From: Microvirga flavescens
GTDB lineage: Bacteria > Pseudomonadota > Alphaproteobacteria > Rhizobiales > Beijerinckiaceae
Length of the DNA: 64,000 nt
Assembly: GCF_003290125.1 (NCBI RefSeq)
Contig: NZ_QMKH01000007.1
Coordinates: 140,136-204,135, forward strand
Direction of reading: 5' to 3'
Under the pieces are notes generated by a model. The model worked only from the letters and a program-made list of their open reading frames with translations. It ran no database searches and was not told the origin of the DNA. Below, in pieces: positions 42,647 to 51,954 of the stretch. Each line of letters begins with the position of its first letter. The first letter of the stretch is position 1. The position numbers and the translations under genes were made by a program.

Positions 42647-43162
42647 ATGAACCAGCGCACGAACACCCCCGAAGCCGAGACGATGGAAGAGCCCTTCGTG
42701 GCGCTTCACACGGAGAGTCTCGACGCCAGACGGTTGCTCGATCTTCTCGACCAGTTGAACGAAACCACCGTCGCCAAGGCGTGGATGCAGTTCATGGTCG
42801 CGCGGGCGTATTTCGCCCTGACCGACAACCGCAATGTCAGTCGCGCCGACAAGACGCGCATTCTCAAGATGCTGGCGCGCAGCGCCGGCATCAGCACAAC
42901 GCGCCTTCACGCCCTGCTCAATCAATATTTCTACGCCCGCTCCATCGACGCCTTTCTGCCCATGACGGAGAACGATGGACGCCGTGTCGATCCCCGCGTC
43001 GAGGAGATCATCGCGGAAGAGATCGAGCGCGCGCAAGGCGCGCCTCAACCGCAGACCAGAGTCGCGCTCATGGCGCAGATCCGGCAGCGGTGTCAGGAGG
43101 AGGGTCTCAATCCTCCCGCACGGAATACGATCTTAATGCGCATCAGGCTGTCTTTGCTATGA
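42647..43162 (+). CDS. Uncharacterised protein following the hemophore cluster
   Basis: A 171-aa, mostly helical cytosolic protein starting 19 nt after the second hemophore gene. The central part (VAKAWMQFMVARAYFALTDN, then RADKTRILKMLARSAGISTT) and RLHALLNQYFYARSIDAF look like paired helices; the end (TRVALMAQIRQRCQEEGLNP, then ARNTILMRIRLSLL) resembles a helix-turn-helix of the type found at transposase N-termini. I do not recognise a family. The position suggests the last gene of the has-like operon, perhaps a regulator, but nothing proves this. Confidence 0.65.
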   Translation: MNQRTNTPEAETMEEPFVALHTESLDARRLLDLLDQLNETTVAKAWMQFMVARAYFALTDNRNVSRADKTRILKMLARSAGISTTRLHALLNQYFYARSIDAFLPMTENDGRRVDPRVEEIIAEEIERAQGAPQPQTRVALMAQIRQRCQEEGLNPPARNTILMRIRLSLL

Positions 43163-43237
43163 CTTGTATCTGACGATTCTCGGCAGAATCGACCGCATCG
43201 CCGGGGCTGCTGCGTCAGAAGATCAGAGGAGGGGCTT

Positions 43238-43339
43238 GTGGCCGAACTGGAATTCGAGTTGTCAAAGCGCGTTCTTCGTTGGTCCTATGCCGCACTGGCG
43301 GCGAGCGTTCTTGTGGCCTCGTATTTGACACTTGGCTAA
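43238..43339 (+). CDS. 33-residue membrane microprotein
   Basis: A GTG-started frame with a near-perfect AGAGGAGG ribosome site 5 nt upstream. The product, MAELEFELSKRVLRW then SYAALAASVLVASYLTLG, is an amphipathic helix followed by one membrane helix. It sits alone between the uncharacterised gene and the cNMP-domain gene. The 43340-43589 stretch after it shows nothing. Confidence 0.55.
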   Translation: MAELEFELSKRVLRWSYAALAASVLVASYLTLG

Positions 43340-43589
43340 GGCAAAGACCGCCAACGCCTCCAGCCTGTCTGAACCTACCTGACGGGCAACTTGATCCGCG
43401 CCACGAACAGGAAAGCCGCCCGCTTCGCTCTTTAGGGCGCTTGAACAGTGACGCTCCGCCTCCCCTGATACACTCTTACAAAAGCAACCCGAGGCTTGAG
43501 GCCGAGGTGGAAATCGTCTCTTCTTTCTGGAATATCGTCGGCACTGTTTCAAAGTTTGCCGCGCACATTCTGGAGGAGACCGCCTGACG

Positions 43590-44276
43590 ATGACCTGGAT
43601 CGAAGCTCTCGGATGGTTCGGCGCCGTTCTTGCCATCACCGGCAGCGCGATGAGAACAATCATCCCGTTGCGTTGCGTCGGCATCATCGCGAATGTTGTA
43701 TCATTTACCTACAACCTCGCGCTCGGCCTTTATCCGGGCATGATCGTCAACATGATCCTGCTGCCGCTCAACAGCATGCGCCTCATCCAGATGCTGCGCC
43801 TCATCCGCAAGGTGAAGCACGCATCCCAGAGCGATCTATCGATGGATTGGCTCAAGCCCTTCATGGCGAAGCGCAACGTGAAAGCCGGCGAGATCCTGTT
43901 TCACAAGGACGATGAAGCCGATTGCATGTTCTACACCCTGAGCGGCCAGTTCCGGCTGCGCCAGCTCGGGATCGACGTTCCGCCGGGGCGCGTGGTCGGC
44001 GAGATGGGTTTTCTGTCGCCGGACAACAAGCGCACCCAAACCCTGGAATGCATCGAGAGCGGCGAGGTCCTCAGCATCACCTACAACCAGGTTAGGCAAC
44101 TCTACTTCCAGAACCCCGAATTCGGCTTCTACTTCCTGCGGCTGACCACGGAACGCATGTTCGCGAACATGGAAAGGCTGGAGGCCGAGCTCTCGCAATT
44201 GCGCGCGGGCAGCGAAGAGACGCACACCAGCGAGGCTCCCGAGACCGACAGGGAGAACGTGCCCGTCACAGTTTAG
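43590..44276 (+). CDS. Membrane protein with cyclic nucleotide-binding-like domain
   Basis: A 228-aa protein; GGAGGAG lies 11 nt before ATG 43590. The N-terminal ~75 residues hold two or three hydrophobic helices (WFGAVLAITGSAMRT, CVGIIANVVSFTYNLALGL, GMIVNMILLPLNSM). A basic linker leads to a cNMP-binding fold at about 90-195: VKAGEILFHKDDEADCMFYT, then VVGEMGFLSPDNKRTQTLEC, where GEMGFL stands for the usual GE-A phosphate-cassette motif. No output domain follows; the end is a coiled coil (MFANMERLEAELSQLRAG). The 3' end overlaps an Irr-box-like element. Confidence 0.82.
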   Translation: MTWIEALGWFGAVLAITGSAMRTIIPLRCVGIIANVVSFTYNLALGLYPGMIVNMILLPLNSMRLIQMLRLIRKVKHASQSDLSMDWLKPFMAKRNVKAGEILFHKDDEADCMFYTLSGQFRLRQLGIDVPPGRVVGEMGFLSPDNKRTQTLECIESGEVLSITYNQVRQLYFQNPEFGFYFLRLTTERMFANMERLEAELSQLRAGSEETHTSEAPETDRENVPVTV

Positions 44277-44288
44277 AACTAGTCTAAA
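44272..44288. promoter_or_regulatory. Iron control element (Irr box) upstream of fbpA
   Basis: TTTAGAA-CTA-GTCTAAA matches the Irr/ICE consensus TTTAGAA-N3-TTCTAAA at 13 of 14 fixed positions. It overlaps the stop codon of the cNMP-domain gene and lies 111 nt before fbpA. Confidence 0.72.
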
Positions 44289-44398
44289 TAATTGAATTGA
44301 TTACGTTTTTTCTTGACCAGCCCCTCTCCTCATGCTTTTTGCGCGGCATCGTCGGGCGGCCTTGACCCGCTGCGGCTCAAACTCAAGCAGGAGGCAAG

Positions 44399-45436
44399 AT
44401 GTCGGTTCGCACACTCGTCAATCGTTTCGTTCTCGGAGCCCTCGGGTCGACGGCCCTGATCGCTGCCGGCGCGCCCGCTTCGGCGCAGGGCGTCGTCAAC
44501 GTCTATACGAATCGTGAGCCCGGCCTCTACTCGGCCACTCTCGACGACTTCACCAAGGCGACCGGTATCAAGGTCAACGCCATCTTTTCCGAGCAGGGCC
44601 TTTCCGAACGCATCAAGGCGGAAGGCGAGAACAGCCCCGCCGACGTTCTGATTACCGTCGATATCGGCCGCCTGCAGGAAGCGCTCGACCTCGGCATCAC
44701 GCAGCCTCTCAAGTCGCAGGCGCTGGAAGCCGCGATCCCCGCGCAGCTGCGCGATCCGGAAGGTCGCTGGTTCGCGCTCTCCATGCGCGCCCGTGCAGTC
44801 TACGCCTCGAAGGATCGCGTAAAGGACACGGCGATCACCTATGAGGATCTCGCCGACCCGAAGTGGAAGGGTAAGCTCTGCACCCGCTCCTTCCAGCACC
44901 AGTACAACCTCGCGCTCACCGCCGCGATGATCATCAAGAACGGCGAGGCCAAGACCGAGGAATGGCTCAAGGGCATCAAGGCCAACCTCGCCAAGAAGCC
45001 CTCCGGCGGCGACCGCGACGTGGCGAAGGACATCATGGCCGGCGTTTGCGATATCGGCCTCGGCAACACCTATTACGTGGGCCTGATGACCAACGGCACG
45101 AACCCGGACCAGAAGAAGTGGGCCGAGGCGATCCACGTCATTCTGCCGACGTTCCAGAACGGCGGCACGCACGTCAACGTTTCCGGCATCGCGCTCATGA
45201 AGCACGCGCCGAACAAGGCGAATGCCGTGAAGCTCATGGAATACATGACCTCGCCCGAGGCGCAGCACGTCTTCGCGGATGTGAACTACGAGTATCCGGT
45301 GCGCGCGGGCGTCGCCGTCAATCCGCTCGTGAAGTCCTTCGGTGACCTGAAGCGCGATACGATGTCGATGTCGGATATCGGAAAGGCCCGCGCCAAGGCG
45401 AGCGAGCTCGTCGACAAGGTTGGCGTGGACCGCTAA
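44399..45436 (+). CDS. fbpA: Ferric-iron ABC transporter substrate-binding protein
   Basis: A 345-aa periplasmic protein with GGAGGCAAG upstream of the ATG. The signal peptide ends AAGAPASAQ, and mature GVVNVYTNREPGLYSATL is the classic FbpA/IdiA start. The iron-binding dityrosine is Tyr225-Tyr226 in GLGNTYYVGLM, with a further conserved Tyr in VYTNRE. GQ-type lobes and HVNVSGIALMKHAPNKANAV support the class. It delivers Fe(III) to the FbpB permease encoded next. An Irr-box-like element lies upstream, consistent with iron control. Confidence 0.94.
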   Translation: MSVRTLVNRFVLGALGSTALIAAGAPASAQGVVNVYTNREPGLYSATLDDFTKATGIKVNAIFSEQGLSERIKAEGENSPADVLITVDIGRLQEALDLGITQPLKSQALEAAIPAQLRDPEGRWFALSMRARAVYASKDRVKDTAITYEDLADPKWKGKLCTRSFQHQYNLALTAAMIIKNGEAKTEEWLKGIKANLAKKPSGGDRDVAKDIMAGVCDIGLGNTYYVGLMTNGTNPDQKKWAEAIHVILPTFQNGGTHVNVSGIALMKHAPNKANAVKLMEYMTSPEAQHVFADVNYEYPVRAGVAVNPLVKSFGDLKRDTMSMSDIGKARAKASELVDKVGVDR

Positions 45437-45500
45437 CCCTCTCGCGAGGATAGGATCGAGGATAGGACACGGTGCAGCACATGATGAGGATCGCCTTCAC

Positions 45501-47237
45501 ATGAGCACGCTCGCCGTGTCCTCACACCTCTCTCTGACCGCCATTCGGCGCGCCTGCAACGGCGCGCCGCTCTGGTCTCTGGCGGTTGTGTTTTTCGTTG
45601 CCTGCATCGTGCTGGCTCCCCTCGCCTCGCTGGTAAGCATCGCGCTGAGCGGCGATCCGGCCCAATTGCCGGGCCTCGTTTCGGATGTTCTGCCGTCGGC
45701 GTTGTTCGACACAGGCGTTCTTCTCGCAGGGGTAGCGATCCTTGCCGGCTCCATCGGCATCGGCACCGCCTGGCTCGTGACGGCGCATCGTTTTCCCGGC
45801 CGCAACGCGCTTGCCTGGCTTCTGCCGCTGCCACTTGCGGTGCCGACCTACATCACCGCCTATATCTACGTCGAAATCTTCGATGCCGCCGGGCCGCTAC
45901 AAATAGCGCTGCGCGGCCTGATGGGCTGGAAATCCCGCGCGGATTACTGGTTTCCCGAGATCCGCTCCCTCTCGGGCTGCATTCTCGTCATGTCCTTCGT
46001 GCTCTACCCTTATGTCTACATCGCCGCCCGCACGATGTTCCTGACGCAAGGGGCGAACATGATCGAGGTGGCGCGCACATTGGGCGCGGGGCGCTTCCGG
46101 CTGTTCAGCGTCATCGCCGTTCCCCTCGCCCGCCCCGCGCTTGCCGTCGGCCTCTCGCTCGCGCTCCTCGAAGCGCTGAACGATATCGGCGCGGCGGAAT
46201 ATCTTGGCGTGCGCACGCTCACCGTCTCCGTCTTCACGACATGGCTCAACCGCAACAACCTCGCGGGCGCGGCGCAGATCGCCTGCGTGATGCTCGCCAT
46301 CGTGATCGTGCTCATCATGATCGAGCGGCGCGGGCGCAAGGACCGGCGCTATGCGCTCTCGACCCGCCGCCCGCGCGTCACGCAGCCGATGCCGCTTCCG
46401 CCCATCGGGCGCTGGATCGCCACGCTGTTCTGCGCCCTGCCCGTCATGATGGGTTTCGTGCTGCCTCTGAGTTTCCTGCTGCGTGAGGTTCTGCGGCGCG
46501 ATCTTTCGAGCCAGATCGATGCCGCTTTCATCGATCATCTCTTCACGACGCTCGGTCTTTCGATTGCCGCGACAGTGACCGTTCTCGCCCTCGCGGTCGT
46601 CGTTGTCACGGCGTCTCGTCTTGCGAAAACGCGCTTCACGAAAACCGCGCAAGGCATCACCGGCATCGGCTATGCGGTGCCGGGAACCGTGCTCGCCCTC
46701 GGCTTGCTCACGCCGCTCGTGACAGTCGACAACTGGATCGGCTCGGCGTGGCGCGCATTCACTGGCGTTCCGCTCGGCCTGATTCTCCTCGGTTCGGTCG
46801 CTGGCATCGTGATCGCCTACACCATCCGCTTCCTGCCAATTGCCACCGGCTCCCTGTCCGCGGGCCTCGAGCGCATTTCATCGAACCTCGAGGATGCCGG
46901 GCGCATTCTCGGCGCGCGGCCACGCGAACTGGTGCTGAACGTCCAATTGCCGCTGCTGCGCCCAGCCCTGGCCAGCGCGGCGCTGCTCGTCTTCGTGGAT
47001 TGCATCAAGGAATTGTCGGCGACGCTGCTTTTACGCCCCCTCAACACGGAGACGCTGGCGACGCTGGTCTATGGCAACGCATCGCGCGGGGCTTTCGAGG
47101 ACGGCTCGTTCGCCGCCCTCGTCATCGTTCTTGTCGGGCTCCTGCCCGTCATTCAGCTCGTGCGGAGCGCCGAGGTGCGGCGCAAGGCCGCGCCCTCGAC
47201 AGGTTCCGACGCCTCATCGACTCAAGCCGCCGACTGA
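45501..47237 (+). CDS. fbpB: Ferric-iron ABC transporter permease
   Basis: A 578-aa fused permease with two six-helix halves, as usual for FbpB/AfuB. ATG 45501 has AGGA 10 nt upstream; the frame opens earlier at 45420. EAA loops are [20 protein letters not shown] in half one and [20 protein letters not shown] in half two. It forms the inner-membrane channel for Fe(III) from FbpA. The expected ATPase gene fbpC is missing: the next gene is on the other strand and its 3' end overlaps by 16 nt. Confidence 0.93.
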   Translation: MSTLAVSSHLSLTAIRRACNGAPLWSLAVVFFVACIVLAPLASLVSIALSGDPAQLPGLVSDVLPSALFDTGVLLAGVAILAGSIGIGTAWLVTAHRFPGRNALAWLLPLPLAVPTYITAYIYVEIFDAAGPLQIALRGLMGWKSRADYWFPEIRSLSGCILVMSFVLYPYVYIAARTMFLTQGANMIEVARTLGAGRFRLFSVIAVPLARPALAVGLSLALLEALNDIGAAEYLGVRTLTVSVFTTWLNRNNLAGAAQIACVMLAIVIVLIMIERRGRKDRRYALSTRRPRVTQPMPLPPIGRWIATLFCALPVMMGFVLPLSFLLREVLRRDLSSQIDAAFIDHLFTTLGLSIAATVTVLALAVVVVTASRLAKTRFTKTAQGITGIGYAVPGTVLALGLLTPLVTVDNWIGSAWRAFTGVPLGLILLGSVAGIVIAYTIRFLPIATGSLSAGLERISSNLEDAGRILGARPRELVLNVQLPLLRPALASAALLVFVDCIKELSATLLLRPLNTETLATLVYGNASRGAFEDGSFAALVIVLVGLLPVIQLVRSAEVRRKAAPSTGSDASSTQAAD

Positions 47238-47887
47238 CGGCCCTCGCCCAGCGCCACGCGGAAATCGGCTTCCGTCTTGGCCTTGATCTCTTCGAGCGTC
47301 ACGCCATCGGCGAGCTCGATGAGGGTGAGGCCCGTGCCGCCCTTCTTGTCGATGGAGAAGACGCCAAGATCGGTGATGACTATGTCGACGACGCCCGCGC
47401 CGGTCAGGGGCAGGTTGCACGTCTTGAGCAGCTTCGGCTCGTCCTTGGCGGTGTGTTCCATGACCACGACGACGCGCTTGACGCCCGCCACGAGGTCCAT
47501 GGCCCCGCCCATGCCCTTCACCATCTTGCCGGGGATCATCCAGTTGGCGAGATCGCCCTTCTGGTCCACCTGCATGGCGCCGAGGATCGACAGGTCGATG
47601 TGGCCGCCACGGATCATCGCGAAGGAATCCGCCGACGAGAAATAGCTCGTGGTGGGCAACTGCGTGATCGTCTGCTTGCCGGCATTGATGAGGTCCGGAT
47701 CTTCCTCGCCCTCGAACGGGAACGGGCCCATGCCGAGCATGCCGTTCTCCGACTGGAGCTGCACGTCCATGCCTTCCGGAATGAAGTTCGAAACGAGCGT
47801 CGGGATGCCGATGCCGAGATTCACGTAATAACCGTCGCGCAGTTCCTTGGCGGCGCGGGCGGCCATCTGTTCACGGGTCCAAGCCAT
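47222..47887 (-). CDS. scoB: 3-oxoacid CoA-transferase subunit B
   Basis: A 221-aa subunit with GGGAG 6 nt before ATG 47887. The catalytic Glu is Glu47 in [11 protein letters not shown], which forms a glutamyl-CoA thioester. Other signatures are [40 protein letters not shown] and [15 protein letters not shown]. With subunit A it moves CoA from succinyl-CoA (or acetyl-CoA) to acetoacetate in ketone-body or PHB breakdown. The two subunit genes are 11 nt apart. Confidence 0.95.
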   Translation of the reverse strand: MAWTREQMAARAAKELRDGYYVNLGIGIPTLVSNFIPEGMDVQLQSENGMLGMGPFPFEGEEDPDLINAGKQTITQLPTTSYFSSADSFAMIRGGHIDLSILGAMQVDQKGDLANWMIPGKMVKGMGGAMDLVAGVKRVVVVMEHTAKDEPKLLKTCNLPLTGAGVVDIVITDLGVFSIDKKGGTGLTLIELADGVTLEEIKAKTEADFRVALGEGRQSAA

Positions 47888-47898
47888 GTTCTTCTCCC

Positions 47899-48606
47899 TT
47901 ATGCCGCCGCCCGAGGACGGGTGGTGCGCTGCTCGATGCGCTTGATCGGGTTCGCCACATGCACGAGGCGTTTGACGAAAATGCCGGGGGTGTGGATGCA
48001 ATCCGGGTCGATCTCGCCCGGCTGAACCAGGTGCTCGACTTCCGCGACGGTGATCTTCGCGGCGGTCGCCATCATCGGGTTAAAGTTGCGGGCGGTCTTG
48101 CGGTAGACGAGGTTACCCTCCGTATCGCCCTTGAAGGCGTGGACGATGGCGATATCCGCGAAAAGGCCGCGTTCCATGACGTATTTCTCGCCGTCGAACT
48201 CGCGCACTTCCTTGCCGTCGGCGATGATGGTGCCGACGCCGGTCTTGGTGAAAAAGGCCGGGATGCCCGCGCCGCCGGCCCGGATGCGCTCCGCCAGCGT
48301 TCCTTGCGGGTTGAATTCCAGCTCGAGCTCGCCCGAGAGGTACTGCTGGGCGAACAGCTTGTTCTCGCCCACGTAGGACGAGATCATCTTCTTGATCTGG
48401 CGGGTTTCGAGAAGGCGGCCGAGGCCCACGCCGTCGACGCCGGCGTTGTTGGAGATGAAGGTCAGGTCCTTCGCCCCCGAATCACGAATCGCCTCGATCA
48501 GGGTCTCGGGAATGCCGCACAGGCCGAAACCGCCGGCCATAATGGTCATCCCGTCCTTCACGAGCCCAGCGAGCGCAGCGCGCGCATCAGCATGAACCTT
48601 ATTCAT
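47899..48606 (-). CDS. scoA: 3-oxoacid CoA-transferase subunit A
   Basis: A 235-aa subunit with GGAGG just upstream of ATG 48606. Family motifs are [36 protein letters not shown] and [20 protein letters not shown], then [20 protein letters not shown]. It pairs with subunit B to form the heterotetramer. The 48607-48809 gap to the divergent AsmA-like gene shows no clear operator. Confidence 0.95.
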   Translation of the reverse strand: MNKVHADARAALAGLVKDGMTIMAGGFGLCGIPETLIEAIRDSGAKDLTFISNNAGVDGVGLGRLLETRQIKKMISSYVGENKLFAQQYLSGELELEFNPQGTLAERIRAGGAGIPAFFTKTGVGTIIADGKEVREFDGEKYVMERGLFADIAIVHAFKGDTEGNLVYRKTARNFNPMMATAAKITVAEVEHLVQPGEIDPDCIHTPGIFVKRLVHVANPIKRIEQRTTRPRAAA

Positions 48607-48809
48607 AAATCCTCCGAGAATTTCCTCAGCATGTCGCCCAAGGGCGTGATCGGGCGCACCCTGCATGGCGGCCTCAATTTAGACAATCCCTTCGTATGGA
48701 TATATGCAGGTTCCCGCATATGGCCGGTTTCCCTCCCGGAAACCTGCACTAGTTTTTATTCCTCACCTGCGACGTTCCAAGGACAACCGGTCCGAATCCC
48801 GATCAGCTC

Positions 48810-50615
48810 ATGTCTCGCCGCGCCGTTCTCACCATCGCTTTGATCGCGCTCGCGCTCCTAGGGGCCGCGGCCTTTCCCTGGACTTTGTCCAGCGACAGCC
48901 TCTCGGCGGCGCTCACGCGGCATCTGGAGAGGGATTACGGCCTGTCCTTCCAGGTCAACGGGCGCAGTACCTTCGCGCTCCTGCCGACCCCGCGGGTCAA
49001 GTTCGAGGATGTGGCCTTGAAATCGGCCGACGGGCGGACCCAGGTGCAAGGCGGTTATCTGCGCGGCGAATTGCGGGTGCTGCCCCTGATGTTCGGGCAG
49101 ATCGAGCTGTCGGAGATCGCCCTCAGCGACACCCGCATCACGGCCCCGTTCGAACAATTGCGATCCCTCGACTGGGCGCGCGGGACTGAGGACCGCAAGG
49201 GCGCGGAACGTCCGGTGCGGGCCAAGCGCCTGATTTTGACCGGCTCCTCCGTGCAATGGTCGGATTTTCCCAGCGCCCGACTCGACCGCGTGAATCTCGT
49301 GGTCAGCTGGCACGGCGGCCAGGAGGAGCTGGCCATCGCGGGCTCCGCCGCATGGCGGGGGGAAGACATTGAAATCGGTGAGGTTTCCTTCACCCCGGCC
49401 CTGCTCGCAGCGGACGCGGCCAGCCCCTTCACGGTGAAATTGAAGTCCCTTTCCGGCAGGGTGGCCGTGACGGGCGAGGCGCAGCTCGGCGCAGATCCGC
49501 GCCTTTCCGGCAAGGGCACGTTCGACGCCCGGTCGATCCGCGACTTTGCGCGCTGGAGCGGCGTCAGTCTCCCCTTGAGCCCCCTGACGGGGGCTCTTTC
49601 CATTGCCGGCGAGTTCTCGGCCAACAAGCGCCGGCTCTCCTGGCCCTCCGTGGCGGTGACGCTGGGGGATGATCGCCTCGACGGCACGCTTTCCCTCCGC
49701 CTCGACAGCGACAGGCCCGTCATCGCGGGCACTTTGGCAGCCGACAAGCTGGACCTGTCTGATTTCTTCGCACCCTTCATCCAGACCCGGACCCTCTCGG
49801 GAGCCTGGAACGACGATACGCTGAACCTGACCCGGATGACGGCGGGCGATCTAGATATCCGTCTGTCGGCCACATCCGCGAAGCTCGGATTTCTCACTCT
49901 CGGCGACATGGCGGCGAGCATCCTGGTGAAGCCCGGCCAGATCGAGGCGTCGCTTGGCCGCGCGAGCTTTCATGACGGGTCCCTGAAAGGCCGCCTTTCC
50001 CTCAATCAGGTCGAGGGCAAGCCGGACCTCAAGGGACAGGCCGCTTTCGACCGGATCGACATCGCCGCGTTCCTGTCCGCCGTGGGAGAGCCGCGCTGGA
50101 TCACCGGTCAGGCGGGAGGACAGATCCAGATCGAAGCGACAGGCGGCACGGTTTCCGAACTCGTGCGCTCGAGCCACGGCCGCACGTCGGTTTCCGTCAA
50201 GCGTGGTGAACTGATCGGGATCGGCCTCAACGATGCCCTCAAGCGGATCGAGAAACGCCCCCTCGCCGCCTCCCTCGATTGGCGCGGCGGTAGAACCGCC
50301 TTCGATCTCGCACAGGTCAACCTGAACATCGTCTCCGGCACGGGCGAGATCGTCGAAGGCCGGCTGACGGCTCCCGAAGTGCATGCGGCGCTGCAGGGCG
50401 CGGTTTCCCTGGCCGATAGAACGCTGGACGTGAAGGCGCTCGTCGATTCCGCGACGCCCAACCCGAACACGTCACCGCTGATCGTGTTCGACGTGGATGG
50501 CGGGTGGGATACGGTGAGGATCACACCGGACGTGAAATCGCTGATCCAGCGCTCGGGCGCGGCAAAGCCCCTCTTCGGGCCGGAGCGCGCCACTCAGGCG
50601 GCGCCGACCCCGTAA
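48810..50615 (+). CDS. AsmA-family protein
   Basis: A 601-aa protein with one N-terminal membrane anchor (VLTIALIALALLGAAAFPW) and a long periplasmic beta-rich part. LRVLPLMFGQIELSEIALSD near the N-terminus and LNIVSGTGEIVEGRLTAPEV with VSLADRTLDVKALVDS near the C-terminus are typical of AsmA. Family members belong to the bridge-like group proposed to move phospholipids to the outer membrane. Its last 22 nt overlap the end of the MepB-family gene on the opposite strand. Confidence 0.88.
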   Translation: MSRRAVLTIALIALALLGAAAFPWTLSSDSLSAALTRHLERDYGLSFQVNGRSTFALLPTPRVKFEDVALKSADGRTQVQGGYLRGELRVLPLMFGQIELSEIALSDTRITAPFEQLRSLDWARGTEDRKGAERPVRAKRLILTGSSVQWSDFPSARLDRVNLVVSWHGGQEELAIAGSAAWRGEDIEIGEVSFTPALLAADAASPFTVKLKSLSGRVAVTGEAQLGADPRLSGKGTFDARSIRDFARWSGVSLPLSPLTGALSIAGEFSANKRRLSWPSVAVTLGDDRLDGTLSLRLDSDRPVIAGTLAADKLDLSDFFAPFIQTRTLSGAWNDDTLNLTRMTAGDLDIRLSATSAKLGFLTLGDMAASILVKPGQIEASLGRASFHDGSLKGRLSLNQVEGKPDLKGQAAFDRIDIAAFLSAVGEPRWITGQAGGQIQIEATGGTVSELVRSSHGRTSVSVKRGELIGIGLNDALKRIEKRPLAASLDWRGGRTAFDLAQVNLNIVSGTGEIVEGRLTAPEVHAALQGAVSLADRTLDVKALVDSATPNPNTSPLIVFDVDGGWDTVRITPDVKSLIQRSGAAKPLFGPERATQAAPTP

Positions 50616-51130
50616 AGCACTCGCGCTCTGGCATGGTCCGGGGAACGCCCCTCGGACATGTCCAGAAAGTATTCGATCTGCCATTTCTGCGTCTGCAACG
50701 CCTGCCGGCTCGTCGGCTTGTCCCAGGGCGGGTAAACGCGGATGCCCCGCTTGCCGCCCTCACCTTCCCGCGCGACGATATCCCGCTCGCACAAGACGGA
50801 TTTCGGAAACACAAACTGCCCCCAGAGCCGGTCGTGCCGACAACTGACGATAAAGAAATCGACCGGGTCCGACATGTCGAAGGGCTGGATCGGGCCGCGC
50901 CCGATCCGCTTCCACAACGTTACGAACTGCCCAACCTTCGTGGGCGTGATTTTGGAAATCCGGAACTGCACGGCCAAGTCGCTGAGCCCGAACGCGCACG
51001 CGCCATATTCGGCACTCTCGGGTTGCATGATCGGTGCCGAGCATGAAAGCCCGTTCGGCTCGTAGACAAGCCGCTCGGCGGCGATGAGATCTTGAGGGAT
51101 CTCACGCCCTAACGGATCCAACGTTTGCAT
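50594..51130 (-). CDS. MepB family protein
   Basis: A 178-aa protein with the ordered MepB signatures ESAEYGACAFGLSDLAVQFR, then KITPTKVGQFVTLWKR, GPIQPFDMSDPVDFFIV, GQFVFPKSVLCERDIV and KRGIRVYPPWDKP followed by QKWQIEYF. MepB is named from the Staphylococcus mepRAB efflux locus; its role is not settled. No efflux gene adjoins it here. The gene ends inside the AsmA-like gene (22-nt convergent overlap) and starts just 20 nt from the end of the pot permease gene. Confidence 0.88.
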   Translation of the reverse strand: MQTLDPLGREIPQDLIAAERLVYEPNGLSCSAPIMQPESAEYGACAFGLSDLAVQFRISKITPTKVGQFVTLWKRIGRGPIQPFDMSDPVDFFIVSCRHDRLWGQFVFPKSVLCERDIVAREGEGGKRGIRVYPPWDKPTSRQALQTQKWQIEYFLDMSEGRSPDHARARVLYGVGAA

Positions 51131-51150
51131 GAATGATCGGCCCGGAATTT

Positions 51151-51954
51151 TCAGAGAGCGTTTCTCTCGGCGCGCGCCAGCGAGCGCTTGCTGAGGATGG
51201 TGGCGATGGTCACGCCTATGGTCACGATGCCGATGAGGATCGCGGACGCGGCGTTCACCTCCGGCGAGAGGCCGAGACGCACCTGGCTGTAGATCTTGAT
51301 CGGCAGGGTCGTCGCACCGGGCCCGGTGTTGAAGCTCGCGATCACGAGGTCGTCAAGCGACAAGGTGAAGGCCAGGAGGAAGCCCGCGGCAATCGCAGGG
51401 GAGATCAGCGGCAGCGTCACGGCGAAGAAAGTCTTGAGCGGCGGCGCGCCGAGATCCATCGCGGCTTCTTCCAGCGAGCGGTCGAAGGTCAAGAGCCGCG
51501 CCTGCACCACCACGGTCACGAAGCACATGGTCAGCGTCGTGTGCGCCAGCGTGATCGTCCAGAAACCACGGTCGAAGCCAATGGCGACGAAGAACAACAA
51601 CAGCGACAGGCCGGTGATGACTTCCGGCATCACCATCGGCGCATAGACCATGCCGGTAAAGAGCGTGCGCCCTGTAAAACGCCCGTAGCGCGTCAGCGCG
51701 AGAGCGGCGAGCGTGCCGAGCACGGTCGCAAGCGACGCGGAGAGGAACGCGATCCGCACCGTCACCCAGGCAGCATCCATCAGCGCTTCATTGCGGAAGA
51801 GCGCCCCATACCACTGCGTCGAGAACCCGCCCCACACAGTCACGAGACGTGACGCGTTGAAGGAATAGACCACGAGCAAGAGGATCGGCAGGTAGAGGAA
51901 CGCGAAGCCGAGAGCCAGCGACGTGACGTTGAAGAGGCTAAGACGGTTCTTCAT
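51151..51954 (-). CDS. Polyamine-type ABC transporter permease (PotC/PotI-like)
   Basis: A 267-aa permease; ATG 51954 overlaps the stop of the preceding permease gene by 4 nt. Six helices begin LALGFAFLYLPILLLVVYSF. The ATPase-contact loop is LEEAAMDLGAPPLKTFFAVT, and LAFTLSLDDLVIASFNTGPG is strongly conserved in PotC/PotI. The substrate is likely putrescine or spermidine by family, but no binding protein is encoded nearby to confirm it. Confidence 0.92.
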   Translation of the reverse strand: MKNRLSLFNVTSLALGFAFLYLPILLLVVYSFNASRLVTVWGGFSTQWYGALFRNEALMDAAWVTVRIAFLSASLATVLGTLAALALTRYGRFTGRTLFTGMVYAPMVMPEVITGLSLLLFFVAIGFDRGFWTITLAHTTLTMCFVTVVVQARLLTFDRSLEEAAMDLGAPPLKTFFAVTLPLISPAIAAGFLLAFTLSLDDLVIASFNTGPGATTLPIKIYSQVRLGLSPEVNAASAILIGIVTIGVTIATILSKRSLARAERNAL

